From assembly GCA_964347035.1 (NCBI GenBank), contig CAYFXE010000001.1, forward strand, positions 106,215 to 170,214: a DNA stretch of 64,000 nucleotides, written 5' to 3'. Below the pieces are notes generated by a model, which saw nothing but the letters and a program-made list of their open reading frames with translations, was not told where the DNA came from and did not search any database. The translations under genes were made by a program, and so were the position numbers. This stretch comes from CAYFXE01 sp964347035. Lineage in GTDB: Bacteria; Acidobacteriota; Aminicenantia; Aminicenantales; Aminicenantaceae. Shown piece by piece: positions 18,237 to 27,004 of this stretch; position 1 is the stretch's first letter, and the number at the start of each line of letters is the position of its first letter.

Positions 18237-19406
18237 ATGATAGAGGCCTTAAGAAAAGATATAGACAAGTTAACCCCTCAACTCGTTGCCTGGCGTCGCG
18301 ACTTTCACCGCCACCCGGAGATTGCCTTCGAAGAACGGCGAACCTCGTCTGTTCTTCGTGAATTCATGGAAGGAATCGGTATCACTGTCGAGTCCTTTGC
18401 CGAGACTGGACTGAGGGGAGTTCTTGGAGGTCAGTCCGGAGGCGGGACAGTGGCTTTGAGGGCAGACATGGATGCTCTTCCGTTAAAAGAGGAGGGAGAC
18501 AAGGAGTATATCTCGGAAAATCCGGAAGCGACCCATGCCTGTGCCCACGACGGGCACATGGCTGTGCTCATGGGTGTTGCCCAGCTCCTGGCCCAGAGGA
18601 GAGATCAGTTCAAAGGTACTGTCGTCCTTCTTTTCCAGCCATCTGAAGAAAGAATACCGGGCGGAGCCAAAAAGATGATCGAGGAAGGTGCCTTCGAAGG
18701 GATCGACGCCGTCTTTGGACTGCATTTCTGGCAGCCTCTTCCGACAGGAAAAGTCGGTGCGGTGAAGGGGGCGATGATGGCTCAGCCTGATCAATTTTCG
18801 ATACGGGTTAAAGGAAAAGGTGGGCACGGTTCCATGCCTCACACCACGGTGGACCCGATCCTGGTGGCCTCACATCTGGTGGTCAACATACAGAGCATTG
18901 TCAGCCGCAACGTCGATCCACTCAAACCCATTGTGGTATCCTTCGGGACGATTAAAGGAGGAACGATCTACAACATCATCCCCAGTGAGGTGGAATTGAC
19001 AGGCACGGTCAGGACATTTGACCCCACTCTCCAAACTCTGGCCGAGAGGCGCCTGAGGGAGATAACAGAAGAAACAGGCAAGACCTTCGGGGCTTCGGCT
19101 GAGGTCGAGTATGAGAAGGGATATCCTCCTCTTATAAACGATGGGGCCATGGTGGATTTTGTCCTGGAGACGGCCCAGAAAGTTTTAGGAAAGGAAAGTG
19201 TCGTAGAGATTGATCCCGTCATGGGGGGTGAGGATTTTGCCTATTTTCTCCAGAAGGCCCCCGGAACCTTTCTCTTCTTCGGGATGGGCGACGACATGGA
19301 ATTTCCCCATCACCACCCTGCTTTTGATATGGATGAAAAGGCCCTGCCTCAAGCCACTCTTCTCGTGACTACCCTTGCGTTAGAGTACCTACATAGAAAT
19401 CAGTAG
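18237..19406 (+). CDS. M20 family amidohydrolase (N-acyl amino acid / IAA-amide type)
   Basis: A 389-residue metallo-amidohydrolase of the M20D branch (AmaA, HipO, ILR1 relatives), which cleaves N-acyl groups from amino acids. Metal ligands are visible in THACAHDGHMAVLMG, in the PSEERIPGGAKKMIEEG stretch with its glutamates, in GLHFWQPLPTG, and in the late GGEDFAYF. The dimerisation domain (GKGGHGSMPHTTVDPI) is intact. No signal peptide is seen, so it is cytoplasmic. ATG 18237 is preferred over ATG 18225 because GGAGG lies 5 bases in front of it. It follows the symporter by about 80 bases. Confidence 0.94.
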   Translation: MIEALRKDIDKLTPQLVAWRRDFHRHPEIAFEERRTSSVLREFMEGIGITVESFAETGLRGVLGGQSGGGTVALRADMDALPLKEEGDKEYISENPEATHACAHDGHMAVLMGVAQLLAQRRDQFKGTVVLLFQPSEERIPGGAKKMIEEGAFEGIDAVFGLHFWQPLPTGKVGAVKGAMMAQPDQFSIRVKGKGGHGSMPHTTVDPILVASHLVVNIQSIVSRNVDPLKPIVVSFGTIKGGTIYNIIPSEVELTGTVRTFDPTLQTLAERRLREITEETGKTFGASAEVEYEKGYPPLINDGAMVDFVLETAQKVLGKESVVEIDPVMGGEDFAYFLQKAPGTFLFFGMGDDMEFPHHHPAFDMDEKALPQATLLVTTLALEYLHRNQ

Positions 19407-19562
19407 AAATTGAGTCTATTCAGGAATCATAACAAGTGATATCTGATTTTTTCCAACAAACTATGTTGGTGGTTAAACAAATTTTTCTCATCATGTCTTT
19501 GTAAAAGGTTATGAGGTATAGCTATTGAATATTTGACACACCTATAAAAAAAGATCAAATAG

Positions 19563-20123
19563 ATGAATTTCTTTCTGGTTTTGGCCATCGCTTTCGCCTT
19601 GGCCATGGATGCCTTTGCCGTTTCAGTTGGAGTTAGCTTTAGCCGCGGAGGTCTTACAGGAAAACAGACTTTGAGGATGGCTTTCCATTTCGGCTTCTTC
19701 CAGTTTGGGATGCCCATCATCGGTTGGTTAGCAGGAAAGAGCATCGTTCGCTATATCCAGTCCATCGACCATTGGGTCGCCTTTGGCGTGCTCGTTTTTG
19801 TCGGAATAAAGATGATCTTTGAATCCTTTGAAAAGCAAAGCAGCCCCGAAATGGAGAAAGCCGATCCGACCAAAGGGATGTCTATCCTTATTCTATCTGT
19901 AGCAACAAGTCTCGATGCTCTTGCTGTCGGCCTAACTCTTGCCTTTGTTCATGTGAGTATTTTGTATCCTGCTTTGGTTATCGGAGTTGTTGCCTTTGTG
20001 TTAACAATTTTGGGAGTAAAAATCAGCCAATTTATTGGACAATTGCTGGGAAGGAAGGCTGAGCTTTTAGGGGGATTGATCCTGATTCTTGTAGGAATAA
20101 AAATCCTACTTGGTCATTTCTGA
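19563..20123 (+). CDS. mntP: MntP-type manganese efflux pump
   Basis: A 186-residue membrane protein with six helices. The duplicated motifs AFALAMDAFAVSVGVS and LSVATSLDALAVGLTLAF carry the paired aspartates that bind the ion in MntP. The family exports Mn2+ from the cytoplasm. The ~155 bases upstream were inspected for a yybP-ykoY manganese riboswitch, which often controls this gene; none is recognisable. The gene converges on the TolC-family gene with about 15 bases between the stops. Confidence 0.93.
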   Translation: MNFFLVLAIAFALAMDAFAVSVGVSFSRGGLTGKQTLRMAFHFGFFQFGMPIIGWLAGKSIVRYIQSIDHWVAFGVLVFVGIKMIFESFEKQSSPEMEKADPTKGMSILILSVATSLDALAVGLTLAFVHVSILYPALVIGVVAFVLTILGVKISQFIGQLLGRKAELLGGLILILVGIKILLGHF

Positions 20124-20137
20124 ATATAACGATTAAC

Positions 20138-21407
20138 TTATCTTTGATCCTTTCCGTTAAATCCTTGACCGATGGATTTTTCCAGTGCGGCCAAGGCCAC
20201 ATCATAGTTAAACAGGGCATCTGCATAGGACTTTCTTGCCTCAATCAGTGTCCTCCGGGCTTCGATCAGCTCTATGGCCCCGATTTCTCCTTCCTGATAG
20301 CTGAAGAGAAACATGTTGTAGACCTCTTCGGCTTGTGTCAGGATCTCATCCTCGAAAAGTTGAATCTGGTTGTTGGCGGTTAAAGCATTCCGGTAGGCCT
20401 CTTCAACCTCCAGGGTGATGGCATTCTTGAGATGCTCCTTCTCCCTGTTTAAAGATTCTATATTGGCTTGGGCTTCGGCGATTTCCCCTTTCTTGGGCTG
20501 CCAGAAAAAAAGAGGGATGGGGAAGGAGAGGGTGACATCCCAGGTTGAAGATTCCCCTTCTATTCGATGCCTGGAAACGCCCAACTCGAAGTCGGGCAAA
20601 TAGCTGAGATAGGCTTGTTTTTTCACGAGAGATTCCTTTTCCAACGAGAAATTGATTCTTTTGATCTCCGGCCTGAAGGACAGAGCGCGCTCTCTAAGCG
20701 CCTCGATGTTGAGGCTGATCGGAGGCTGTCTTAAATCTCCTTGGATCTCCAAGGGCGAATTCATTCTCCGAGCCAACAGGAAATTCAAAAGAGCCTTGGA
20801 CAGCTTGACCTCATTCGATGCTTGTCGCACTTCGTTGGCTGCTTTGGCTGCTTCTACTTTAGCCCTGAGGACTTCCACCTTGGCCACATCTCCCGCATCG
20901 AATTTTAGTTCGGCCTTTTGGAGAAAATCGTTAGCCAGTTCCAAATCTTGTTGAACGTACTTGAGTTTCTCCTGGGCCAGGAGAAGACCATAGAAAGCCT
21001 GCTTGACCTCGAAGACGATATCGAGCTTCAGAAGATCGATGTCAGACATGAGTTCGTTAGATTCCTTGGACGCAATTTTTCCTCTCAGATACCTTTTTCC
21101 CGGGAACTCGATGGNNNNNNNNNNNNNNNNNNNNNNNNNNNNNNNNNNNNNNNNNNNNNNNNNTGAAAAACGTGGGCTGGAGGTCTGAATCGAAATCTAT
21201 GGATGGCTGGGGGAACGCTTTAGCCTGGCTTATCCGAGCTAATGAAGCCTTGTATTGCCCGAAAAACGAGAGAATCAGGGGATTCTGGTCAAGAGCTATG
21301 GCTATACACTGCTCCAAAGTCATAACCTTTGTTTTAGCCGGTTGGCACCACAGGAATCCGTTGAGACTCCCAACAAGAATGAACAGAGTTAGCAACCTTT
21401 CTTTCAT
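20138..21407 (-). CDS. TolC-family outer membrane efflux protein, split by an assembly gap
   Basis: An outer-membrane channel-tunnel protein of tripartite efflux systems (about 420 residues). The start has a signal peptide (MKERLLTLFILVGSLNGFLW) and the TolC motif LEQCIAIALDQNP. The C-terminal part has long alpha-hairpins (EVKQAFYGLLLAQEKLKYVQ) and the second repeat (ALRERALSFRPEIK...SFQEGEIGAIELIEARRTL-like). A 49-N gap (21115-21163) lies between. After the gap the true frame reads IEFPGKRYLRGKIASKESNEL and joins the downstream frame, so apparent separate ORFs on either side are one gene. The IEFPGKR segment resembles CzcC-type metal exporters. It is the last gene of the riboswitch-btuB transcript. 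Confidence 0.92.
21115..21163. other. Assembly gap (49 N) inside the TolC-family gene
   Basis: The Ns do not preserve the reading frame. The frame entering from the 5' side ends soon after the gap, while the frame that encodes PGKRYLRGKIA continues to the natural stop. The real gap length therefore differs from 49 in frame. Confidence 0.85.
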
Positions 21408-21480
21408 TACTGAACCTCCTCGAGCTTAGAAAGCAATAGAATGATAAAGTAAAGTCCTGAATGAGGCAAGAAGAGTGAAT

Positions 21481-21759
21481 TCAGGCTAGAGGAGGAGAGC
21501 GGGAGGAAGGTTGGATGGAAAGGATAAAGGCATGGTTAAAAGATTCAGGTGGACTCAGCAGGCCCAAGAGTAAGGGTGGGGTGAGGTGGAAAAAGTTGAT
21601 CTGATGCGTGGTCAAGGATGAGTTCTGGAACTGACAGGCCGGACAATTGTCGTTTCTGGTCAGGATTTTTTCGGTGTGAAAAAAGTTGATGGACAGCGTG
21701 ATGAACAAAAAAGAAAAGAGAGCGATCAGAATCAGCTGTTGTTTGGGTCCCTTTACCAT
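21481..21759 (-). CDS. Small membrane-anchored CPAC protein, unknown function
   Basis: A 92-residue protein with one N-terminal hydrophobic segment (LILIALFSFLFITLSI) and a following NDNCPACQF motif; the rest is proline- and leucine-rich. It sits between btuB and the TolC-family gene on the same strand. Small CPxC-type proteins are often found in front of metal-efflux TolC/CzcC genes, where a heavy-metal role is suspected but unproved. The ribosome binding site is weak. An overlapping ORF in another frame (to 21796) lacks the sensible membrane anchor and is rejected. Confidence 0.55.
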   Translation of the reverse strand: MVKGPKQQLILIALFSFLFITLSINFFHTEKILTRNDNCPACQFQNSSLTTHQINFFHLTPPLLLGLLSPPESFNHAFILSIQPSSRSPPLA

Positions 21760-21798
21760 GCTGGTAGTAATATAAGAGAAAAGGAAAAAAAATCAATT

Positions 21799-23760
21799 CT
21801 AGAGACTGAGTTTGAACCCGAAGTAGGCCGAAATACCAGGAGTTCCGAATCCCTTGATCAACTCGTAATCCTCGTCGAGGACGTTATCGAGCCGGAGGAA
21901 CACCTGAGCATTATGAATAATATCGTAGGATATCACAGCGTTGATTAAGGTACAGGAGGACATAGTAACTCTTTTAGAGGTCCAGCCAACGACTTCTATG
22001 TCATCTCTTTCTCCTATGTGGATCCAGGAGATGGAGAGATGGCCTTTCTCCAAGAAGCTTGAATTAAACCTGGCTGTGAACTTGTCTTTTGGCCTCCGTA
22101 AGAGGGACTCATCAGTATCTTTATTCTTAGCCTCTGCCCTTGTGTAGGAGGCTTCAAGAAGCAGATTGTCTGTTGGCTTGGCCCACAGAAAGAATTCAGT
22201 GCCTCTTGAGTAGGAATTGAGAATATTGATGTAGCCTTGGCCAAAATTGAAATCGATAAGGTTCTCGAAGCTACTGGAGAAATAGGTAGCTCCTAGAGTC
22301 AGTCTGTTCTGCCACAGATGCTGTTCAATCCCGATATCCCAGGTTGTAGTTTCTTCTGGCTTAAGGTTCTCGTTCCCGATGGGACCATAAAAGGTCGGTG
22401 GAGCGAAAAGCTGGTAAAGGGAGGGAGATTTGAATCCTGTTCCAAGTGTGGCTTTGAATTTCGTGCGTGTTTGTTGGATATAATACGCTGGGGCCAATCG
22501 ATAGGTGAATGACTTGCCCGCCCTGCTGTGATGGTCGATGCGGGCACCGATTGTAGCAAAGAAGCGATCGGCCACATTGACTCGATCTTGGATATAGACG
22601 GCGGTCGTGTGAGCTTCCTTCTGAGGGAATATACTCGAAAGTGGACCAAATAGGCTTTCCGAGGTAAACTCTGATCGGCCCTGTTCCTGTTGGTATTCCA
22701 GGCCAAAGGTGAGAGTGTTCGAGTGATGGAGGAATAGATTATGCTGCCAGTCTAATTCCCAATGATTGCTTTTGAAGTCAGAACGATCTGAATCAAAAGG
22801 GTGCTCTTCATCCGTTGGGTTTTCCGTTATGCGGTTAAAATTGACGTAGGAAATGTTCAGAATCTGTTCCCACCGGTTTCGCAGAAAAAGACTCCGGATA
22901 CCTCCTTTAAGAATGAGAGTATCGAACTCCTGGATGTTGTTGAGATCGTCGCCGAAAGCTCCTCCGAAATTGTCTATATCAGATCTTGTGTCTATGATCC
23001 GGAGGCTTAAATCAAGGTCGATATTATCCGTTGGTCGATAGCCAACTCTTCCGGAGAGCGTCAGGTTTTGGTAGCCATCCTCTTCCTCGTTCCCCTTTAA
23101 CGAGCTGTTTGCTGCAGAAAAACCATCCGTCATGTAATGGGACAATCCGAAGGAATAGTGGAATTTTTCCATACTCCCGCTTAACTCTGCATTGTTGACA
23201 AGGCTACGGTACGAGCCGCCGGATGATGAGAAAAGGAATTTGGGTCTTCCGTCTCCCTTTTTGGAGATGATGTTGATAACACCACCCAGAGCATCGGACC
23301 CGTACAAGGTGCTCTGAGCACCGCGTAGGATCTCGATGCGTTCCACAGTATCGAGGGAAAGATGAGAGATATCACAGGAGTGGGATGGGGAGATAGGGTC
23401 GTTAAGCTCCACACCGTCGATCATCACCAGTGTATGCTCTGAATTGGCACCGCGCAGAAAAACCGAACTGGCTCCTCCAGGAGGGCCGTTTTGGATAGTC
23501 GTTAAACCGAGAACGCCTTCAAGGATTTCAACCAGAGTGTGCTTTTTTGATTTTTCCAGCTCTTCTTTGGTGATGACCGTGATTGAACTGGCGATTTCTT
23601 TGGCAGAGGTCTCTAAGCGAGTAGCGGTGACGACGATTTCATGCTGAAGGTGCGAAGATTCCTCTTCCTTCGTGTTGCCTGCGGTCTCCTCGGCGGGAAG
23701 AGCCAAGATGAGGAAAGTCAGGACAAAGACTGTACCAGCGATCTTTTTGACCATGACCAA
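21799..23760 (-). CDS. btuB: TonB-dependent receptor, BtuB-like cobalamin transporter
   Basis: A 653-residue outer-membrane beta-barrel that imports vitamin B12 or related corrinoids with energy from TonB. A signal peptide (to ~residue 25) is followed by the TonB box EIVVTATRLE, the plug domain (SSITVITKEELEKSK, SSVFLRGANSEHTLVMIDGV, RIEILRGAQSTLYGSDALGG) and a 22-strand-type barrel. The last residues, YFGFKLSL, form the terminal strand. AAGGAG lies 6 bases before the first of two in-phase ATGs. The cobalamin riboswitch immediately upstream supports the substrate assignment strongly. Confidence 0.93.
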   Translation of the reverse strand: MVMVKKIAGTVFVLTFLILALPAEETAGNTKEEESSHLQHEIVVTATRLETSAKEIASSITVITKEELEKSKKHTLVEILEGVLGLTTIQNGPPGGASSVFLRGANSEHTLVMIDGVELNDPISPSHSCDISHLSLDTVERIEILRGAQSTLYGSDALGGVINIISKKGDGRPKFLFSSSGGSYRSLVNNAELSGSMEKFHYSFGLSHYMTDGFSAANSSLKGNEEEDGYQNLTLSGRVGYRPTDNIDLDLSLRIIDTRSDIDNFGGAFGDDLNNIQEFDTLILKGGIRSLFLRNRWEQILNISYVNFNRITENPTDEEHPFDSDRSDFKSNHWELDWQHNLFLHHSNTLTFGLEYQQEQGRSEFTSESLFGPLSSIFPQKEAHTTAVYIQDRVNVADRFFATIGARIDHHSRAGKSFTYRLAPAYYIQQTRTKFKATLGTGFKSPSLYQLFAPPTFYGPIGNENLKPEETTTWDIGIEQHLWQNRLTLGATYFSSSFENLIDFNFGQGYINILNSYSRGTEFFLWAKPTDNLLLEASYTRAEAKNKDTDESLLRRPKDKFTARFNSSFLEKGHLSISWIHIGERDDIEVVGWTSKRVTMSSCTLINAVISYDIIHNAQVFLRLDNVLDEDYELIKGFGTPGISAYFGFKLSL

Positions 23761-23840
23761 CTCCTTCGGCCCCCGCTGTTAAGATGTAAAAGCTGATTTA
23801 CTTTCGTGTGATGCCTGCTCTTCAAGGGTAGGAGGTGAGC

Positions 23841-23887
23841 AAAAAAAATCAACCCGACCTTCCTCCCGAAGATGGGTCTGGAGGTTT
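23841..23887 (-). terminator. Putative riboswitch expression-platform terminator
   Basis: Read on the minus strand, an imperfect stem pairs AACC/GGTT and GACC/GGTC around CATCTTCGGGAGGAA, and is followed by GATTTTTTTT. It lies between the riboswitch aptamer and btuB, as expected for transcriptional attenuation by B12. The 5' AACC overlaps the 3' strand of aptamer helix P1. Pairing was judged by eye. Confidence 0.55.
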
Positions 23888-24036
23888 AAAGGGAGGTCTC
23901 CTGACTCTCGGATCATCCTCATCCCAGGCCTTCCCATCCTGACTCTGGACAGTGGCACGTTCCAGGATTCGTCCCCGATTACAGTAGCGGGGGCTGTGTC
24001 CGCCTTTCACGGACTTCCCTGCCCGTTAAACCTATC
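23882..24036 (-). ncRNA. Cobalamin riboswitch
   Basis: On the minus strand the conserved B12 aptamer elements appear in order: AGGTTTAA (5' P1 strand), GGGCAGGGAAGTCCGTGAAA, GCCCCCGCTACTGTAA with TCGGGGA, GCCACTG, GGGAAGGC, and the B12 box AGTCAGGAGACC. The closing helix P1 is a perfect 8-bp match between 24026-24033 and 23882-23889. It senses adenosylcobalamin or methylcobalamin in the btuB leader and normally turns expression off when B12 is sufficient. Exact ends are approximate. Confidence 0.95.
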
Positions 24037-24088
24037 ACTCGATTGTCAAAGAGAGATAAATGGTATCGAGAGTTTGGGGAGTTGTCAA

Positions 24089-24186
24089 GTCAATTTCCAG
24101 TTCTCAGTTTCCAGTTCCCAGTTTAAGATAAGATTCCCATTTTTTCTGTTAACTGATAACTGAAAACTGATAACTGACAACTGGGA
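24089..24186. repeat. CAGTT-heptamer intergenic repeat, copy B
   Basis: The left arm is TTCCAGTTCTCAGTTTCCAG-like heptamers, the core is TTTAAGATAAGATTCCC (near 24120), and the right arm is GTTAACTGATAACTGAAAAC followed by further units. It is the cleanest copy of the family in the window and lies upstream of the riboswitch, outside any gene. Confidence 0.75.
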
Positions 24187-24193
24187 TAGAGGA

Positions 24194-24222
24194 AGGCTGT
24201 CCTTTCAAAGAAAAGACAGCCT
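24194..24222. other. Hairpin AGGCTGTC/GACAGCCT
   Basis: A perfect 8-bp inverted repeat with a 13-nt loop just beyond repeat copy B. Neither strand has a T-run after it, so it is not a standard intrinsic terminator. Confidence 0.4.
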
Positions 24223-24848
24223 AACTAAGGGGATGAATTAATGGGTTAGGGGATTTATATTGTAAACCTCGAAAAAAGGAGGGGTAATAAGGAGGAGTCT
24301 GTGCTTTGTTAAGTCTTTCATCTTTCCACTCATATCATCCATATACATATACGATAAAATGTCATAAAAGGTTGCAAAATAACCGGTGAATGCATCCTTT
24401 TAGAAGAAATAAAAGTTGATGGTCAATGATATGATTGCCGATCATCCAACGAGCGAGATCTTCAACAGTTAAGAATACGTGTGTATGTTTGGAAGATTAA
24501 AAGGAGATTACCAAAATATATCAGAGGGAATGAACGTTAAATAGACAAACTAGATGTGTATGAAAGGGTAAAAGAATAGGATTTTTTGTTTTTTGATTTC
24601 TACCCCCGACTGATTAAATTATATTATACCATATTTTTATTATGAAATTCAACATTTTTTTTCGAATTCCCAAAAAAAGAAGGTTTAGCCCTTGTTCAGG
24701 CATGTTTTTGACACTAAAGTCATTGTTTTTGTCGGTTTTTAGCGAAGAATGTAAAAATGACCGGAACTCCCCCTTTTTTGACTCGCAGAGAGATATTTTT
24801 TAGAATGAGCAAGCCCTTCTATTTTATCGATAAACAGGGAGAACACGA
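24223..24848. other. ~630-bp AT-rich noncoding stretch upstream of the decarboxylase
   Basis: No ORF or RNA gene is recognisable. The segment around 24570-24680 is markedly AT-rich, with several A and T runs and poorly defined TATA-like hexamers, suggesting promoter DNA for the decarboxylase gene. I could not single out a convincing promoter. Confidence 0.4.
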
Positions 24849-26261
24849 ATGAATAAAGATGAGTTTAAGAGATACGGCTATAAATTCGTAGACTGGGTGG
24901 CCGATTATATGAGTGAGATCGAAACCTTCCCGGTCTGTTCTCCGTTGAAGCCGGGGGAAGTGAAACAACACATTCCGCCTCAGCCTCCGCAGGAGGGGGA
25001 ATCCATGGAGAGCTTATTCCAGGATTTCCAGAAGATCATTCTTCCCGGTATTACCCACTGGCAGCACCCCTCGTGGTTTGCCTATTTCCCAGCCAATGTC
25101 AGTCCCCCTTCTATCCTAGCAGAATTACTGACCGCCGGCTTGGGGGCTCAATGCATGATTTGGAAAACATCACCGGCGGCTGCGGAATTGGAAGAGGTTG
25201 TTCTAGACTGGTTGCGTCAGATGATCGGGCTTCCTGAAGGCATGTCAGGAGTTATCCAGGATACTGCTTCGACGGCGACACTCGTGGCTCTTCTCACTGC
25301 AAGAGAATGGGCGACCCGATTCGAATCTAACAATAGAGGCATACAGACGCCTCTCATCGTCTACACTTCCGAAGAAGCACATTCCAGTGTTGAGAAGGGA
25401 GTGAAAATCGCTGGCTTCGGCAAGGACAACATCCGGTATATCCCAGCGGATGAAAACTTTGCGCTGATCCCTTCTGAGCTTGAGAAGGCTGTCAACGAAG
25501 ACAAAGCACGAGGATTGCATCCAACCTGTGTCGTAGCCACCCTGGGAACGACATCTTCCACGGCTATCGATCCATTAGACGCTATCGGGAAAATTTGCGA
25601 GAAACATAGGCTTTGGTTTCACGTGGATGCGGCCTTTGCCGGGACAGCCGCCATTCTTCCTGAAAAAAAATGGATCATGGAAGGGGCCGAATACGCGGAT
25701 TCTTTCGTTTTCAATCCTCACAAATGGATGTTGACCAACTTCGATTGTTCCGCATACTTTGTCAAGGATCCATTGACTCTCATTAGGACCTTTGAAATTC
25801 ATCCCGAATACTTAAAGACGGGCGTGGATGCCGAGGTGAAAAATTTCCGTGACTGGGGGATTCAGTTGGGGCGGAGATTCAGGGCGCTTAAGCTGTGGTT
25901 TGTGATCCGTTATTATGGAGTCGAGGGATTGCAAAGGATAGTCCGGGAGCACATCCGCTTGGCCCAGATGTTTAAAAGTTGGGTGGAAGATCAATCAGAA
26001 TTTGAGCTGATGGCACCAGTGCCTTTTAGCTTGGTTTGTTTTCGGTTGAACGACGGAAGAGATGAGAAGGAGCTGGATAGGCTAAACCAAAGACTCCTCG
26101 AAAGGCTCAACCAAACAGGAAAGATCTTTTTGACACAAACCACCCTGAAAGGAAAATATGTACTTCGGATGGCGATCGGAGCCAGGATGACCGAAGAGCG
26201 TCATGTCAGTGAGACTTTGGAGCTTATACAATCCCATGCCGAGGAGATAATAAAAACATAG
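24849..26261 (+). CDS. PLP-dependent aromatic-L-amino-acid decarboxylase family enzyme
   Basis: A 470-residue group II decarboxylase, closest in pattern to AADC / tryptophan or tyrosine decarboxylases, which make tryptamine, tyramine or related amines. The N-terminal HWQHPSWFAYFPAN and ILAELLTAGLG are characteristic of this branch; the PLP-binding lysine is Lys292 in FNPHKWMLTNFDCS. WFHVDAAFAGTAA holds the Asp that contacts the pyridine nitrogen. Substrate choice cannot be settled by eye. GGGAG is 6-7 bases before the ATG. The B3/B4 gene follows after 7 bases and is probably co-transcribed. Confidence 0.93.
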   Translation: MNKDEFKRYGYKFVDWVADYMSEIETFPVCSPLKPGEVKQHIPPQPPQEGESMESLFQDFQKIILPGITHWQHPSWFAYFPANVSPPSILAELLTAGLGAQCMIWKTSPAAAELEEVVLDWLRQMIGLPEGMSGVIQDTASTATLVALLTAREWATRFESNNRGIQTPLIVYTSEEAHSSVEKGVKIAGFGKDNIRYIPADENFALIPSELEKAVNEDKARGLHPTCVVATLGTTSSTAIDPLDAIGKICEKHRLWFHVDAAFAGTAAILPEKKWIMEGAEYADSFVFNPHKWMLTNFDCSAYFVKDPLTLIRTFEIHPEYLKTGVDAEVKNFRDWGIQLGRRFRALKLWFVIRYYGVEGLQRIVREHIRLAQMFKSWVEDQSEFELMAPVPFSLVCFRLNDGRDEKELDRLNQRLLERLNQTGKIFLTQTTLKGKYVLRMAIGARMTEERHVSETLELIQSHAEEIIKT

Positions 26262-26268
26262 GTAAGCC

Positions 26269-26970
26269 GTGAAATTTAAAATAGCTCCTGAGATATTCGA
26301 TAGATTTCCCGGGTTAAACTTGGGGATTGTCGTGGTCAGGAATATCGACAATCAAGGTCGGAGTGAAGAAGTTATGGCTTTGATGAGGGAAAGGGAACAG
26401 GAAATCCGTGAGACGTTTACCTCGGACACGATGTCCCAGCAGCCCAGAATAGGCTCTTGGAGAAAGGCCTATTCTCTGTTCGGGGCTAAGCCAAAAAAAT
26501 ACAAGAGTTCTGTGGAGAGCCTTTACAGGATGATCTTAAAAGGTATAGATGTGAGGTCCATCAACAAAATCGTAAATATTTACAATTACATATCGCTGAA
26601 GCACATGGTTCCTGTCGGAGGAGATGATCTGTTGAAGGCTGAGGGGGATATCATTCTTGCCTTTGCCAGGGGAGGAGAACCCTTCGTCGCTCTCAATTCT
26701 AAAGAGGTCGAACAAGCCAAACAGGGAGAGGTGGTCTACATCGACTCTAAGGAAGTGCTCTGCCGCCGCTGGAACTGGAGAGAGTGCGAAAAGACCAAAA
26801 TGACAGAAGAGACAAAGGATGTGATTTTAGTTGCCGAGGGCCTTCCACCAGTGACCGTCAAAGACATGGAAGTTATCATCCAGGAACTTAGGCAGTTGAT
26901 CCAAAGATACTGCGGTGGAGAACCTGGAGTATTTATCCTAAACCAAGAAAGAACCGAGATAGAATTGTAG
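26269..26970 (+). CDS. B3/B4 tRNA-binding-domain protein (COG3382-like)
   Basis: A 233-residue stand-alone B3/B4 domain, the module used for editing and tRNA contact in the beta subunit of phenylalanyl-tRNA synthetase. Typical segments are RIGSWRKAYSLFGAKPKKYK, SVESLYRMILKG, INKIVNIYNYISLKHMVPVGGDD and RRWNWRECEKTKMTEETKD. Free-standing members are thought to act in trans-editing or on amino-acid-like ligands; function is not proved. The GTG start lies 7 bases after the decarboxylase stop. It converges with the M16 gene. Confidence 0.88.
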   Translation: MKFKIAPEIFDRFPGLNLGIVVVRNIDNQGRSEEVMALMREREQEIRETFTSDTMSQQPRIGSWRKAYSLFGAKPKKYKSSVESLYRMILKGIDVRSINKIVNIYNYISLKHMVPVGGDDLLKAEGDIILAFARGGEPFVALNSKEVEQAKQGEVVYIDSKEVLCRRWNWRECEKTKMTEETKDVILVAEGLPPVTVKDMEVIIQELRQLIQRYCGGEPGVFILNQERTEIEL

Positions 26971-27004
26971 ACAGACGGCACTCTGTAAATTTCTAATCTC
27001 TGTA

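Noticed and set aside
19407..19562. yybP-ykoY manganese riboswitch before mntP
   Set aside because: None of the conserved loops could be found in the 155-base leader.
20138..21407. Two separate genes on either side of the 49-N gap
   Set aside because: TolC motifs continue across the gap; the split is caused by the wrong gap length.
24089..24186. CRISPR array
   Set aside because: Repeat units are only ~7 bases, degenerate, and not separated by unique spacers; no cas genes are present.
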